Source: Litorimonas sp046250185 (GTDB taxonomy: Bacteria > Pseudomonadota > Alphaproteobacteria > Caulobacterales > Maricaulaceae). Taken from it: DNA of 64,000 nt. Under the pieces are notes generated by a model that saw only the letters and a program-made list of their open reading frames with translations, did not search any database and was not told the DNA's origin. Positions 43,203 through 51,678 of this stretch are shown here, piece after piece. Both the position numbers and the translations under genes were made by a program. The DNA lies in NCBI RefSeq assembly GCF_046250185.1, contig NZ_CP176469.1; one strand, 5' to 3'. Position 1 is the first letter of the stretch. Every line of letters starts with the position of its first letter.

Positions 43203-44126
43203 ATGGCTTTGAACGACGGTTTCGAAACTGCGCCCATTTTTGCAGCGATTGATGCTGGCGGAACAACATTTAAATGCGCCCTGATTCAGTTAGGGGATAA
43301 GCAAAATGGCCGTAAAGTCTTAGCGGGCGTACGAATTCCTACGACCAACCCGAATGAGACCCTAACCAGGTGCGCAGCCTTCTTCCAAGAGAAAGCAGCT
43401 CAAGGCCTTCAGGCCCGCGCTATGGGTATCGCATCCTTCGGACCTATCGATGTCGATGTGCAATCCCCTAATTACGGTATGATACTGGACGGACCAAAAT
43501 TAGGCTGGGCGGCGACAAATCTGAAAACCTATTTTGAAGCGGCGTTATCAATGCCGGTGTCTATCGATACAGACGTAAACGGCGCGCTTCTCGCGGAAAT
43601 GGAATGGGGGGCTGCCAAGGGGGCGAAATCGGCGGCCTATATCACGATTGGCACAGGGATTGGCGCTGGACTATTTGCCAATGGAGCTTTGATTGGAAAA
43701 CCCACACATCCAGAATTTGGTCATATACGCCTTAAGCGTCACAGCGCTGACCTGAATTTTAAAGGCGTATGCTCAATTCATGGCGATTGCCTTGAGGGTC
43801 TGGCATCGGCAACAGCCTTCACCCGAAGATACGGCGATCCCAAAGCGCTTTCACCAGAGCATATAGGCTGGGAGATAGAGGCCTTTTATCTCGCGCAAGC
43901 TTGCAATATTCTTTCACTAACGCTCCGCCCCAATAAGATTATTCTTGGCGGAGGGCTCATGCTCGCCCCGCATTTGCTGGCGAAAGTCAGAGAGCAATAT
44001 GCTGATTTGATAAATAATTATCTTGGGCAATCACAGGCTGATATTGAGGCACTCATAGGAGTGCCAGGGCTTGGGGATGACGCGGGCCTGTTTGGCGGGG
44101 CAGTCTTAGCTATGAGAAATTTATAA
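43203..44126 (+). CDS. ROK-family fructokinase
   Basis: A 307-aa sugar kinase. AAIDAGGTTFKCAL is the ATP phosphate loop; ITIGTGIGAGLF and the ROK zinc region with the spacing GHIRLKRHSADLNFKGVCSIHGDCLEG (His and Cys ligands) mark the Mak/fructokinase branch. It would phosphorylate fructose released by the GH68-like enzyme to fructose 6-phosphate. The transporter operon is divergent across a shared operator. Glucokinase is a less likely alternative since the zinc motif is that of fructokinases. Confidence 0.87.
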   Translation: MALNDGFETAPIFAAIDAGGTTFKCALIQLGDKQNGRKVLAGVRIPTTNPNETLTRCAAFFQEKAAQGLQARAMGIASFGPIDVDVQSPNYGMILDGPKLGWAATNLKTYFEAALSMPVSIDTDVNGALLAEMEWGAAKGAKSAAYITIGTGIGAGLFANGALIGKPTHPEFGHIRLKRHSADLNFKGVCSIHGDCLEGLASATAFTRRYGDPKALSPEHIGWEIEAFYLAQACNILSLTLRPNKIILGGGLMLAPHLLAKVREQYADLINNYLGQSQADIEALIGVPGLGDDAGLFGGAVLAMRNL

Positions 44127-44285
44127 GCCTCGAACTTTCATAATTAATCTGATGGGAACTTGGAAGGTGCGTTTTAAACCACCTATTTAAAGACGTTAAG
44201 TTAACGTCCTGTGTGAGGACATTGCACCTCCAGCCCTCGCGCCGTTATGGCACTTAGAGTGACCTGCCGAGGCATTTCTCTTCAC

Positions 44286-45443
44286 TTAAGGCACGCTTTT
44301 GCCGCGGAGGATGCGCCATGTACGCCGTAGGGTTCGCTTGATGAAGTGGTAGGGGCTGGAGGCGAGGCGGGCCATGCGCCGTGTGCGTCGCCACCGCCGC
44401 CGCGCCTGAGGCTTATATTCGGGGGTCAGATAGCTGAAGAACACATCACTGACCGCGTCCCAGCTATAGGTCGCGGCATGTGCAATCGCGTCGTCGCGCG
44501 AGAGCTGCAGCGCTGCCAAACAAGCTGTGCGCAAATCTTCATCCACCACGCCCGCTTGGGAGCCTGGGATAATATCGATGGGGCCAGAGACAGGATAGGC
44601 CGCCACGGGGGAGCCCGTCGCCATGGCCTCAATAATGACAAGGCCGAATGTGTCCGTCTTGCTGGGGAAGACAAAGACGTCGGCGTCCGCAAAATGCTTC
44701 GCCAGATCGTCGCCGTATTTCGCACCTGTGAAAGTGACGTTCGGATAGTCGCGCTGTAACTCTTTGAGTTGCGGCCCGTCGCCGACAATGACTTTGGAGC
44801 CTGGGAGGTCCAGATCAAGGAAGGCCTTGATATTCTTCTCCACCGCGACACGCCCGACATTGATCCAGATCGGGCGGGGGAGGTCGGCATAAAGGTCATC
44901 TGGCCCGCCAAGGGTCTTGGCGCGTTTGTCGGGACTGAACTGTGATGTATCAACACCGCGCGCCCATGGGGCCAATCCCGTAAAGCCTTGCTTTTCTAGA
45001 AACTCAACCATGCTGGGCGTGGTAACCATGGTGCAGCCGCCCGAGTTGTGAAAGCTGCGCACAAATTTATAGGTCCACGACATCGGGAAGAACGGAAAGC
45101 GGGCTTTGATATATTCTGGAAACTTGGTGTGGTAGCTCGTGGTGAACGGCATGGCCCAGCGCAAGCACAGCGTCCGCGCGGCTTGTCCTAACGGACCTTC
45201 GGTCGCGATGTGAATAGCTTCTGGCGCAAAGCGCATGATACGGCGCTCGACATCTGCTTTGGCAAAGGGCGCAAGGCGAATATCGGGGTAGGTCGGCAGC
45301 GGCATCGTCCAATATCCATCAGACGGCGCAATAACCTCAACCTCATGACCCTTGGCCCGCAGGTTTTCAACGGTCTTCTCCAAGGTGCGCACAACACCGT
45401 TCATTTGCGGATGCCACGCATCAGTGATCAGCATGATTTTCAT
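44286..45443 (-). CDS. GT4-family glycosyltransferase
   Basis: A 385-aa GT-B enzyme of the PimB/SqdX-like group: MKIMLITDAWHPQMNGVVRTL, TSYHTKFPEYI, GRVAVEKNIKAFL and FPSKTDTFGLVIIEAM, in which the first Glu of the EX7E motif is replaced. Members transfer a sugar from a nucleotide donor to diacylglycerol or a lipid-linked sugar; a glycolipid product, useful to a marine cell short of phosphate, is plausible but not shown. The C-terminus is very basic (RRRWRRTRRMAR), fit for membrane contact. It converges with the fructokinase across 159 nt without clear features. Confidence 0.85.
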   Translation of the reverse strand: MKIMLITDAWHPQMNGVVRTLEKTVENLRAKGHEVEVIAPSDGYWTMPLPTYPDIRLAPFAKADVERRIMRFAPEAIHIATEGPLGQAARTLCLRWAMPFTTSYHTKFPEYIKARFPFFPMSWTYKFVRSFHNSGGCTMVTTPSMVEFLEKQGFTGLAPWARGVDTSQFSPDKRAKTLGGPDDLYADLPRPIWINVGRVAVEKNIKAFLDLDLPGSKVIVGDGPQLKELQRDYPNVTFTGAKYGDDLAKHFADADVFVFPSKTDTFGLVIIEAMATGSPVAAYPVSGPIDIIPGSQAGVVDEDLRTACLAALQLSRDDAIAHAATYSWDAVSDVFFSYLTPEYKPQARRRWRRTRRMARLASSPYHFIKRTLRRTWRILRGKSVP

Positions 45444-45758
45444 GGCCGCTGATCTAGCGGCGTTTGGGGCGCCTGACTAGTGGCCTGTGCCGAGATAGTG
45501 GAGACGGGGAGGGGCGGCGGAGGAATCATTCCGCTAGCGAACCAAATCACCCACAGGCTTTCCCACAGCTTCGCCCCCACAAAACTGCGACGAAACGCTC
45601 GCTATTTGTGCGAGTTTACTGCGATATGGCCTTGCATACAGCTTGTCCGCGTTAAGGGATTCGCTGCACGCGATTCGACTACATGACAGTTTTGTAAAAA
45701 ATTTGGCGCAAATCCAACGGCTTAAGGATTTGGTAAGTATTTTTCGTGTTAAAGAGAT
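45444..45758. other. intergenic region upstream of nrdA
   Basis: About 315 bases between the divergent GT4 and nrdA genes. No gene is supported here. Two sequences resembling DnaA boxes (TTTCCCACA near 45560 and a CACCCACA nearby) are imperfect. The NrdR-controlled promoter lies just downstream. Confidence 0.4.
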
Positions 45759-45805
45759 ACACAAGGTATTGACGGGCGGGCTGAAATGACCACTATATGT
45801 AGTCG
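45759..45805 (+). promoter_or_regulatory. two NrdR boxes overlapping the nrdA promoter
   Basis: ACACAAGGTATTGACG (45759-45774) and CCACTATATGTAGTCG (45790-45805) both fit the NrdR consensus aCaCwAtATaTwGtgt at most core positions. Their starts are 31 bp apart, three helical turns, the usual NrdR spacing. TTGACG (45769-45774) inside the first box and ACTATA (45792-45797) inside the second have a 17-bp spacer, so repressor binding would cover both -35 and -10. The start codon is 115 nt downstream. Confidence 0.85.
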
Positions 45806-45920
45806 AAGCAGAACTGTTTCGCTCATTTTCATCCTTTAAGGTGTGTCGCGGTAGACTTTCGCGAATGGGTGTCTTTTGGCCTGTAATTGGACTTATAATT
45901 TCCGGGGGGAAGTGGAAAAA

Positions 45921-47888
45921 ATGACTGAAAATAACGATAGCGACTTTCAAGCAGCCTTAAATGACGGGGAACTCGACACGCTCGAGCAGGAAACGCAAGA
46001 GGCGGTCACGCTAGCCTCCATCGCGGCTGTCAAAGCTGGTGGCGCGACCAAAGATCGCCGTGCGTTATCCGCTCCCATCCCGCGCGAAGTCCCTGTTGAC
46101 CGTCCGCGCCAAGATAAGTCTCGCAATGCGCTGCTAACAGATTTCGGCAAGCGCACATTGCTGGATCGTTATCTGCTGCCGGATGAGAGCTTTCAAGATA
46201 TGTTTGGTCGCGTGGCGCAAGCCTATGCCGACGACACAGCGCACGCTCAGCGTCTTTATGATTATATGAGCCAGCTATGGTTCATGCCCGCCACGCCCGT
46301 CCTGTCCAATGGCGGCGCGTCTCGTGGCCTGCCGATCTCTTGCTTCCTCAACGCAGTCGATGACAGCTTGTCCTCTATTGTTGATGTGTGGAACGAGAAT
46401 GTCTGGCTTGCATCTAATGGCGGCGGCATCGGCACTTACTGGGGCAATGTCCGCTCTATCGGCGAAAAAATTGGCCGCGCGGGCAAGACGTCTGGCATCA
46501 TCCCGTTCATCCGCGTGATGGACAGCCTAACGCTGGCGATCAGCCAAGGCTCTCTGCGCCGCGGATCAGCTGCCGTTTACCTCGACATCCATCATCCGGA
46601 AATCGAAGAATTTCTCGAAATTCGTAAGCCGTCGGGCGACTTTAACCGCAAGTCCCTCAACTTGCACCACGGTCTGAACATTACGGACGAATTCATGGAC
46701 GCTGTCAAAGCGGGCGAAGAGTTTAACCTACGCAGCCCACATTCTGGGGAAGTCATCAAATCTGTGAACGCACGGAAGCTGTGGCAAAAAATTCTCGAAA
46801 TGCGCCTACAAACAGGTGAGCCATATATGGTGTTCTCTGACACTGTGAATAATGCGCTCGCCAAGCATCAACGCGATGCGGGTCTGAAAGTGCAGCAGTC
46901 AAATCTCTGCGCTGAAATCATGCTCGCGACAGGCCGCGATAAATATGACCGTCAGCGCACAGCTGTCTGCTGCCTGTCATCGGTCAATGCCGAGAAGTAT
47001 GACGAGTGGAAAAACGACGATAACTTTATCGAAGATATCATGCGTTTCCTCGACAATGTCCTGCAAGATTTTATCGACCGTGCGCCCGAAGATATGGCGG
47101 ACGCGAAATATTCTGCCGCGCGGGAGCGCTCTGTGGGATTAGGCCTGATGGGTTTCCATTCCATGTTGCAAGACAAAGGCATCCCGTTTGAAAGCGCGAT
47201 GGCGAAATCCTTTAACATGCGTCTGTTCAAACACATCCGTACCCAAGCCGATGCGGCGTCTGTCACTTTGGCGGAAGAGCGCGGCGCGTGTCCTGACGCT
47301 GCTGATATGGGCGTGATGCAGCGCTTTAGCCACAAAATGGCTGTCGCGCCAACCGCGTCGATCTCTATCATTTGCGGCGGTACATCTGCAGGGATCGAGC
47401 CTATTCCAGCCAATATCTATACGCATAAAACACTGTCTGGCTCGTTCACGGTTCGCAATGCAAAACTCGAAGCTGTGTTAGAAGCCAAAGGTAAAAACAC
47501 AGACGGTATCTGGGCAACAATCTTGGAGAATGAAGGGTCTGTGCAACATCTAGATTGCTTGGATGAATTTGAGAAGGCGACATTCAAGACTGCGTTTGAA
47601 ATTGATCAGCGTTGGGTCATTGAACATGCGGCCGACCGCGCGCCGTTCATCTGCCAAGCGCAATCGCTCAATATCTTCATCCCTGGGGACGTGGATAAGT
47701 GGGACTTGCATATGCTCCATTGGCAGGCGTGGGAAAAAGGCGTGAAATCGCTTTACTATTGCCGCTCTAAATCTGTGCAGCGCGCCGCATTTGCTGGGTC
47801 CGCGGATAAGGTCGAGAAGACCGAAATGGAGAAATCCATGGAAGCCGCCGCCCCAACGGATTACGCGGAGTGTCTTGCTTGTCAGTAA
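45921..47888 (+). CDS. nrdA: class I ribonucleotide reductase, large subunit
   Basis: A 655-aa catalytic subunit that reduces ribonucleoside diphosphates. The substrate and radical Cys are visible in PISCFLN, QSNLCAEI and TAVCCLSS; PTASISII and the C-terminal shuttle pair CLACQ are present. There is no N-terminal ATP-cone, consistent with the shorter length than Escherichia coli NrdA (761 aa), so overall activity control by dATP is unlikely in this subunit. ATG 45921 follows GGGGGAAGTGG. NrdR boxes cover the promoter. nrdB is not adjacent; a perfect 13-bp hairpin terminator follows instead. Confidence 0.93.
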   Translation: MTENNDSDFQAALNDGELDTLEQETQEAVTLASIAAVKAGGATKDRRALSAPIPREVPVDRPRQDKSRNALLTDFGKRTLLDRYLLPDESFQDMFGRVAQAYADDTAHAQRLYDYMSQLWFMPATPVLSNGGASRGLPISCFLNAVDDSLSSIVDVWNENVWLASNGGGIGTYWGNVRSIGEKIGRAGKTSGIIPFIRVMDSLTLAISQGSLRRGSAAVYLDIHHPEIEEFLEIRKPSGDFNRKSLNLHHGLNITDEFMDAVKAGEEFNLRSPHSGEVIKSVNARKLWQKILEMRLQTGEPYMVFSDTVNNALAKHQRDAGLKVQQSNLCAEIMLATGRDKYDRQRTAVCCLSSVNAEKYDEWKNDDNFIEDIMRFLDNVLQDFIDRAPEDMADAKYSAARERSVGLGLMGFHSMLQDKGIPFESAMAKSFNMRLFKHIRTQADAASVTLAEERGACPDAADMGVMQRFSHKMAVAPTASISIICGGTSAGIEPIPANIYTHKTLSGSFTVRNAKLEAVLEAKGKNTDGIWATILENEGSVQHLDCLDEFEKATFKTAFEIDQRWVIEHAADRAPFICQAQSLNIFIPGDVDKWDLHMLHWQAWEKGVKSLYYCRSKSVQRAAFAGSADKVEKTEMEKSMEAAAPTDYAECLACQ

Positions 47889-47975
47889 GGGCCTGCCAAT
47901 AAGGGCCGGTCAGTAGGCCACTCACTCGTCCCATCTGGTCGCCCAACAGGGTGACACATTTTTGCCACCATTTCA

Positions 47976-48009
47976 GGCCAAATCACGAATCATCGTGATT
48001 TGGCCTTTT
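47976..48009 (+). terminator. nrdA terminator
   Basis: GGCCAAATCACGA-ATCA-TCGTGATTTGGCC followed by TTTT: a perfect 13-bp stem. Confidence 0.93.
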
Positions 48010-48049
48010 GCATGACGCGAAAGATGTCTAAAAGAGACGACGGCATTGA

Positions 48050-48075
48050 TTAACGCTGATTAACCATGTTTTAAC
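48050..48075 (+). promoter_or_regulatory. CtrA-like site upstream of outer-membrane protein gene
   Basis: TTAACCATGTTTTAAC (48060-48075) fits the CtrA full consensus TTAA-N7-TTAA with a following C. A further TTAA lies 6 nt upstream (48050-48053). CtrA is the cell-cycle master regulator of Caulobacterales and relatives. Confidence 0.6.
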
Positions 48076-48182
48076 GTGACGCTTGTCACAGAATAGAGAC
48101 ATGATTAGCGTATATAGTGAGCATCAGAGCCAAAACAGACTTCGGGCTATGGGGCAGAGCGAAGGGACAATACGTCGAACAC

Positions 48183-48929
48183 ATGTGGACTAACGACGAC
48201 ATACGCGCAGGAAAGATTAAATCTTTCAACGGCTTAGCTATTAGCTTCGTCGCGACAATGTCATTGTGTGTGTCCGCACCTGCCTTCGCTCAAGATAAAC
48301 CTGAGACGGTCGTCAACAACACGACGTCCCAACCCACGCAGGGGCTATCTCTCAATTTGAACGGGGTTTCTAACGAGGCCTTGAACTCGCAAGTGGGCCT
48401 CGCGCCGCTTGACTTACCCGGGCAATCCGTGGGCTCTACCCTGTTTAAGCTCGATATTTCGGACACAAATTGCCTGACGGGCGGCACAAATTGCCTCCGC
48501 CGTGATGATCAGATTAATGCGGGCCTCTCGCGGTCTATTACCAGCGTGTCGAAAACGGGGCTCGATTTCACGCTCAAGCCACGCGCCTCACTCAGCTTTG
48601 ACGATGATGGTCGCTCCGCCCTTGTAGGGGCCGTGATCGAGATTGGCGAAGACCTGCGCGAAGGGTCAGAGTTCAAAAGCAATACGTGGTATTTCTTTGC
48701 GGGTGCCGATGCCGAAGCCCTGACCTATTCCCCTAATTCTGTCAGCCGCCTGACGAGCGGGCAGTTTCACCTCCAAGACCGGATTATCGTCGGTGATGCG
48801 CAAGCGGGCCTTGGCTACCGACTGGGTGATACCGACGTGTCGCTCTCCTATATGCGCCGCGAAGCGCAAGCTGAGGATTTCAGCTATAGCGAAGACGCTG
48901 CCGCGTTGTCTTTTACCTGGAAACGCTAA
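48183..48929 (+). CDS. outer-membrane beta-barrel protein, uncharacterised
   Basis: A 248-aa protein from this start with a signal peptide ending SAPAFAQ. The mature part has Gly- and aromatic-rich strands of alternating polarity (TGLDFTLKPRASLSFDDD, NTWYFFAGADAEALTYSP, AGLGYRLGDTDVSLSYMRR) and ends LSFTWKR, a typical barrel closing strand. It vaguely recalls lipid A-modifying or Omp-like barrels, but no family is assigned. GTG 48117 would give a much longer N-region before the signal, so ATG 48183 is preferred; neither start has a strong Shine-Dalgarno. A CtrA-like box lies about 110 nt upstream. Confidence 0.65.
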   Translation: MWTNDDIRAGKIKSFNGLAISFVATMSLCVSAPAFAQDKPETVVNNTTSQPTQGLSLNLNGVSNEALNSQVGLAPLDLPGQSVGSTLFKLDISDTNCLTGGTNCLRRDDQINAGLSRSITSVSKTGLDFTLKPRASLSFDDDGRSALVGAVIEIGEDLREGSEFKSNTWYFFAGADAEALTYSPNSVSRLTSGQFHLQDRIIVGDAQAGLGYRLGDTDVSLSYMRREAQAEDFSYSEDAAALSFTWKR

Positions 48930-49044
48930 AGACGTTTCGGGCCTTTATCTAGAAGCGCTCAGAGCGTGTCAGACCACTCCGCGACATCCCTTCTTCGACA
49001 ATCCCTTTATTGACCTGACTGCGCGTCCCGCCTATGCGCCTGTC

Positions 49045-50643
49045 ATGACTAATGAAACTTACATGACTTCCAAAGCTTGGCCTTTTGAACAAGCGCGCGC
49101 CATCCTCAAACGCCTCGATATAGAAAAGCGGCGCGGGATAGATCGTGGCGATCGACCTGTCGTGTTTGAAACGGGCTACGGCCCGTCTGGCCTGCCGCAT
49201 ATCGGCACATTTGGCGAAGTCGTCCGCACGACCATGGTGCGCAATGCCTTCGTCGCCCTGACCGAGGGGAAGATCGCGACAAAGCTGATTTGTGTATCGG
49301 ACGATATGGACGGCATGCGCAAAGTCCCGCCGACAGTCCCCAATCCTGATGCGCTGCAAGACTATCTGCAACAGCCATTGACCGATGTGCCTGATCCCTT
49401 TGGCACGCACGGTAGCTACGGGGCGCATATGAATGCGCGCTTGCGGGCTTTCCTCGACGGCTTCGGCTTCGAGTATGAATTTAAATCGGCAACAGATCTT
49501 TATCGTAGCGGAGCTTATGATCAATTCTTGTTGCGCGCGCTGGAAAAATTTGATGACATTATGGCCGTCATGCTGCCAACTTTGGGCGAAGAACGCCGCG
49601 CGACTTACAGCCCATTTCTCCCGATCAGCCCGACCACTGGCCGTGTGCTATATGTGCCGATGAAATCCGTGGATGCCAAAGCGGGCACGATCACCTTTGA
49701 CGATGAAGACGGCACGGAAGTCACCCTGCCTGTCACCGGCGGCAATGTGAAATTGCAGTGGAAACCAGATTTCGGCATGCGCTGGGCCGCACTCGGCGTC
49801 GACTTTGAAATGTTCGGCAAAGATCATCAAGACAATGCGCCAATCTATTCGCGGATCTGTAAAATCCTCGGCGGCGAGGCGCCTGTGCAATATGTCTATG
49901 AGCTATTCTTGGACGAACAAGGCGAGAAGATTTCCAAGTCCAAAGGTAATGGTATTTCGGTCGAAGACTGGCTGAAATACGCACCCGCCGAAAGCCTGTC
50001 TCTGTTCCAATTTCAAAAACCTCGCGCCGCGAAGAAGCTCTATTTCGACGTGATCCCCAAAACGGTTGATGAGTATTTTCAGCACCTGGACGCCTGGAAA
50101 CGTCAAGACGAGAAGGCGCGCGCGAATAGTCCGATCTGGCATATCCATAACGGCAACCCGCCGAGCTTTGTGCCGCCTGTCACCTTCGCGCTGCTGCTAA
50201 ATTTGGTTAGCGCGGCCAATGCGTCCGATAAAGACATCCTCTGGGGTTTCATCCAACGCTACGAGCCGACGGCGAACCCATCGGACAACCCTGCGCTGGA
50301 CGAGTTGGCGGGCTACGCCGTGGCCTATTACCAAGATTTCGTGAAGCCCAACAAAGCTTACCGCGCTCCGACGGATCAGGAACGCGCGGCCCTCACGGAT
50401 TTGGCCGGACGCCTGAAAGCTGTGCCAGAGGCAGAAGCGTCTGACGGCGAAGCGCTGCAAACAATGATCTTCCAAGTCGGCAAAGACCACGCATTTGAAA
50501 ACCTCCGCGATTGGTTCAAAGCGATATACGAAGTCTGCCTCGGCCAATCCCAAGGCCCACGCTTCGGTTCTTTCGTGGCGATTTATGGCCCAGAGGAAAC
50601 AGCGCAATTAATTGACAACGCGCTGGCAGGGAAACTCAGCTAA
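49045..50643 (+). CDS. lysS: class I lysine--tRNA ligase
   Basis: A 532-aa synthetase that charges tRNA-Lys. The class I Rossmann motifs are clear: PHIGTFGE (HIGH) about 50 residues in, and KISKSKGNG (KMSKS). This is the archaeal-type LysRS also found in alphaproteobacteria, unrelated to the class II enzyme of Escherichia coli. The C-terminal helical domain binds the anticodon. ATG 49045 (MTNETYMTSKAW) is the likely start; the open frame upstream overlaps the previous gene and has no family match. It is not in an operon with the ribosomal or RNR genes. Confidence 0.95.
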   Translation: MTNETYMTSKAWPFEQARAILKRLDIEKRRGIDRGDRPVVFETGYGPSGLPHIGTFGEVVRTTMVRNAFVALTEGKIATKLICVSDDMDGMRKVPPTVPNPDALQDYLQQPLTDVPDPFGTHGSYGAHMNARLRAFLDGFGFEYEFKSATDLYRSGAYDQFLLRALEKFDDIMAVMLPTLGEERRATYSPFLPISPTTGRVLYVPMKSVDAKAGTITFDDEDGTEVTLPVTGGNVKLQWKPDFGMRWAALGVDFEMFGKDHQDNAPIYSRICKILGGEAPVQYVYELFLDEQGEKISKSKGNGISVEDWLKYAPAESLSLFQFQKPRAAKKLYFDVIPKTVDEYFQHLDAWKRQDEKARANSPIWHIHNGNPPSFVPPVTFALLLNLVSAANASDKDILWGFIQRYEPTANPSDNPALDELAGYAVAYYQDFVKPNKAYRAPTDQERAALTDLAGRLKAVPEAEASDGEALQTMIFQVGKDHAFENLRDWFKAIYEVCLGQSQGPRFGSFVAIYGPEETAQLIDNALAGKLS

Positions 50644-50720
50644 GGTTTCACGGTCCAAACTATCGCGCAGTCCCTGCCGTATCCACTTTGTCGCACCCGC
50701 GCGGCATGGTAGGATTGAGC

Positions 50721-51557
50721 ATGGCTAAGTTCAAACATGGATGGATTGGGATGGCGGTGGCGCTGTGTTGTGCGCCCTTGGCTGCGGCCAATGAATTGCA
50801 GACACCTTATGGATTTGCGCAATCTTTGATCGTGGAGGGCGAGTATCAATCGGCGAGTCATGCTGCTGCGTCGGCGAACACGGCAGACAGCTTCGCCCTC
50901 GCGGCAGAAGCGTTGTTGTCCGAGGTGATGCTAGGCTTGGCCACTGACAATAAAGACCAAGCGAAAGACGCGCGTGATTTAGCGGAGGCAGCCCTCAAGC
51001 TGCAACCCGATCACCAAAATGCGCGGCTACAATACGCTATTGCGGACGGCTTCATCACGCGCGAAACAGGCAATGTTTCTGCGTGGATGAAGAAACTGCC
51101 GCAGAAAACATATGCGATTGTGCAGGACTACCGCGCTGACTTTCCTGACGATGCGCGGGGCGATGCTTTGCTAGGCGCATGGCACCTGGCTGTCGTTAGT
51201 AAGGCAGGTGAGAAAAACGCGCAAAAATGGTTCGGCGCGAGCGTGGCCGACGGGCAGTTGCTCTATAATGCTGCGCTGTCCAAAGACGCGAATAATGTGA
51301 TCGTCAATGTGAATTATGCCTTTGCCCTGCTGGCGCTGAGCGATGAAGATATGGCGGATACACAGACGGCGAAAATTTGGTTGGAGCAGTCGGTGCAACT
51401 CGATCCGTCAGATCATATGAGCCAGACCTTGCTGGGCTATGCCCGCACGGTGCTGGACATGATCGATAACCGTGATGCCGCTCGCATATATGCAGCGATG
51501 TTCTTAGACGGAAAAAAACCAATCGTGTTGGTGCAACCTTATGCAGCGGGGAATTAA
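50721..51557 (+). CDS. exported TPR-like protein of unknown function
   Basis: A 278-aa protein from ATG 50721 (AGGA 6 nt upstream) with a Sec signal MAKFKHGWIGMAVALCCAPLAAA. The mature part is alpha-helical with TPR-like pairs (DARDLAEAALKLQPDHQNARLQYAIA; NNVIVNVNYAFALLALSDED). It resembles periplasmic tetratricopeptide proteins that scaffold other proteins. It follows lysS by 77 nt on the same strand. Function unknown. Confidence 0.75.
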   Translation: MAKFKHGWIGMAVALCCAPLAAANELQTPYGFAQSLIVEGEYQSASHAAASANTADSFALAAEALLSEVMLGLATDNKDQAKDARDLAEAALKLQPDHQNARLQYAIADGFITRETGNVSAWMKKLPQKTYAIVQDYRADFPDDARGDALLGAWHLAVVSKAGEKNAQKWFGASVADGQLLYNAALSKDANNVIVNVNYAFALLALSDEDMADTQTAKIWLEQSVQLDPSDHMSQTLLGYARTVLDMIDNRDAARIYAAMFLDGKKPIVLVQPYAAGN

Positions 51558-51678
51558 TTAATTACGGCTCAGTCGTGGACTAATTAATTTTTCTGACTCA
51601 TGAATATCGCACTCGCTGAACAGCTTCGCCGTTCACTTCCACAATACATCATTCCCACGAATTGATTGCCAGATTGCT

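Noticed and set aside
45535..45600. DnaA boxes or replication origin near nrdA
   Set aside because: The candidates mismatch TTWTNCACA at key positions and there is no cluster; not enough for a claim.
45464..45700. Overlapping short frames upstream of nrdA
   Set aside because: No ribosome-binding site, mutually overlapping, no family match.
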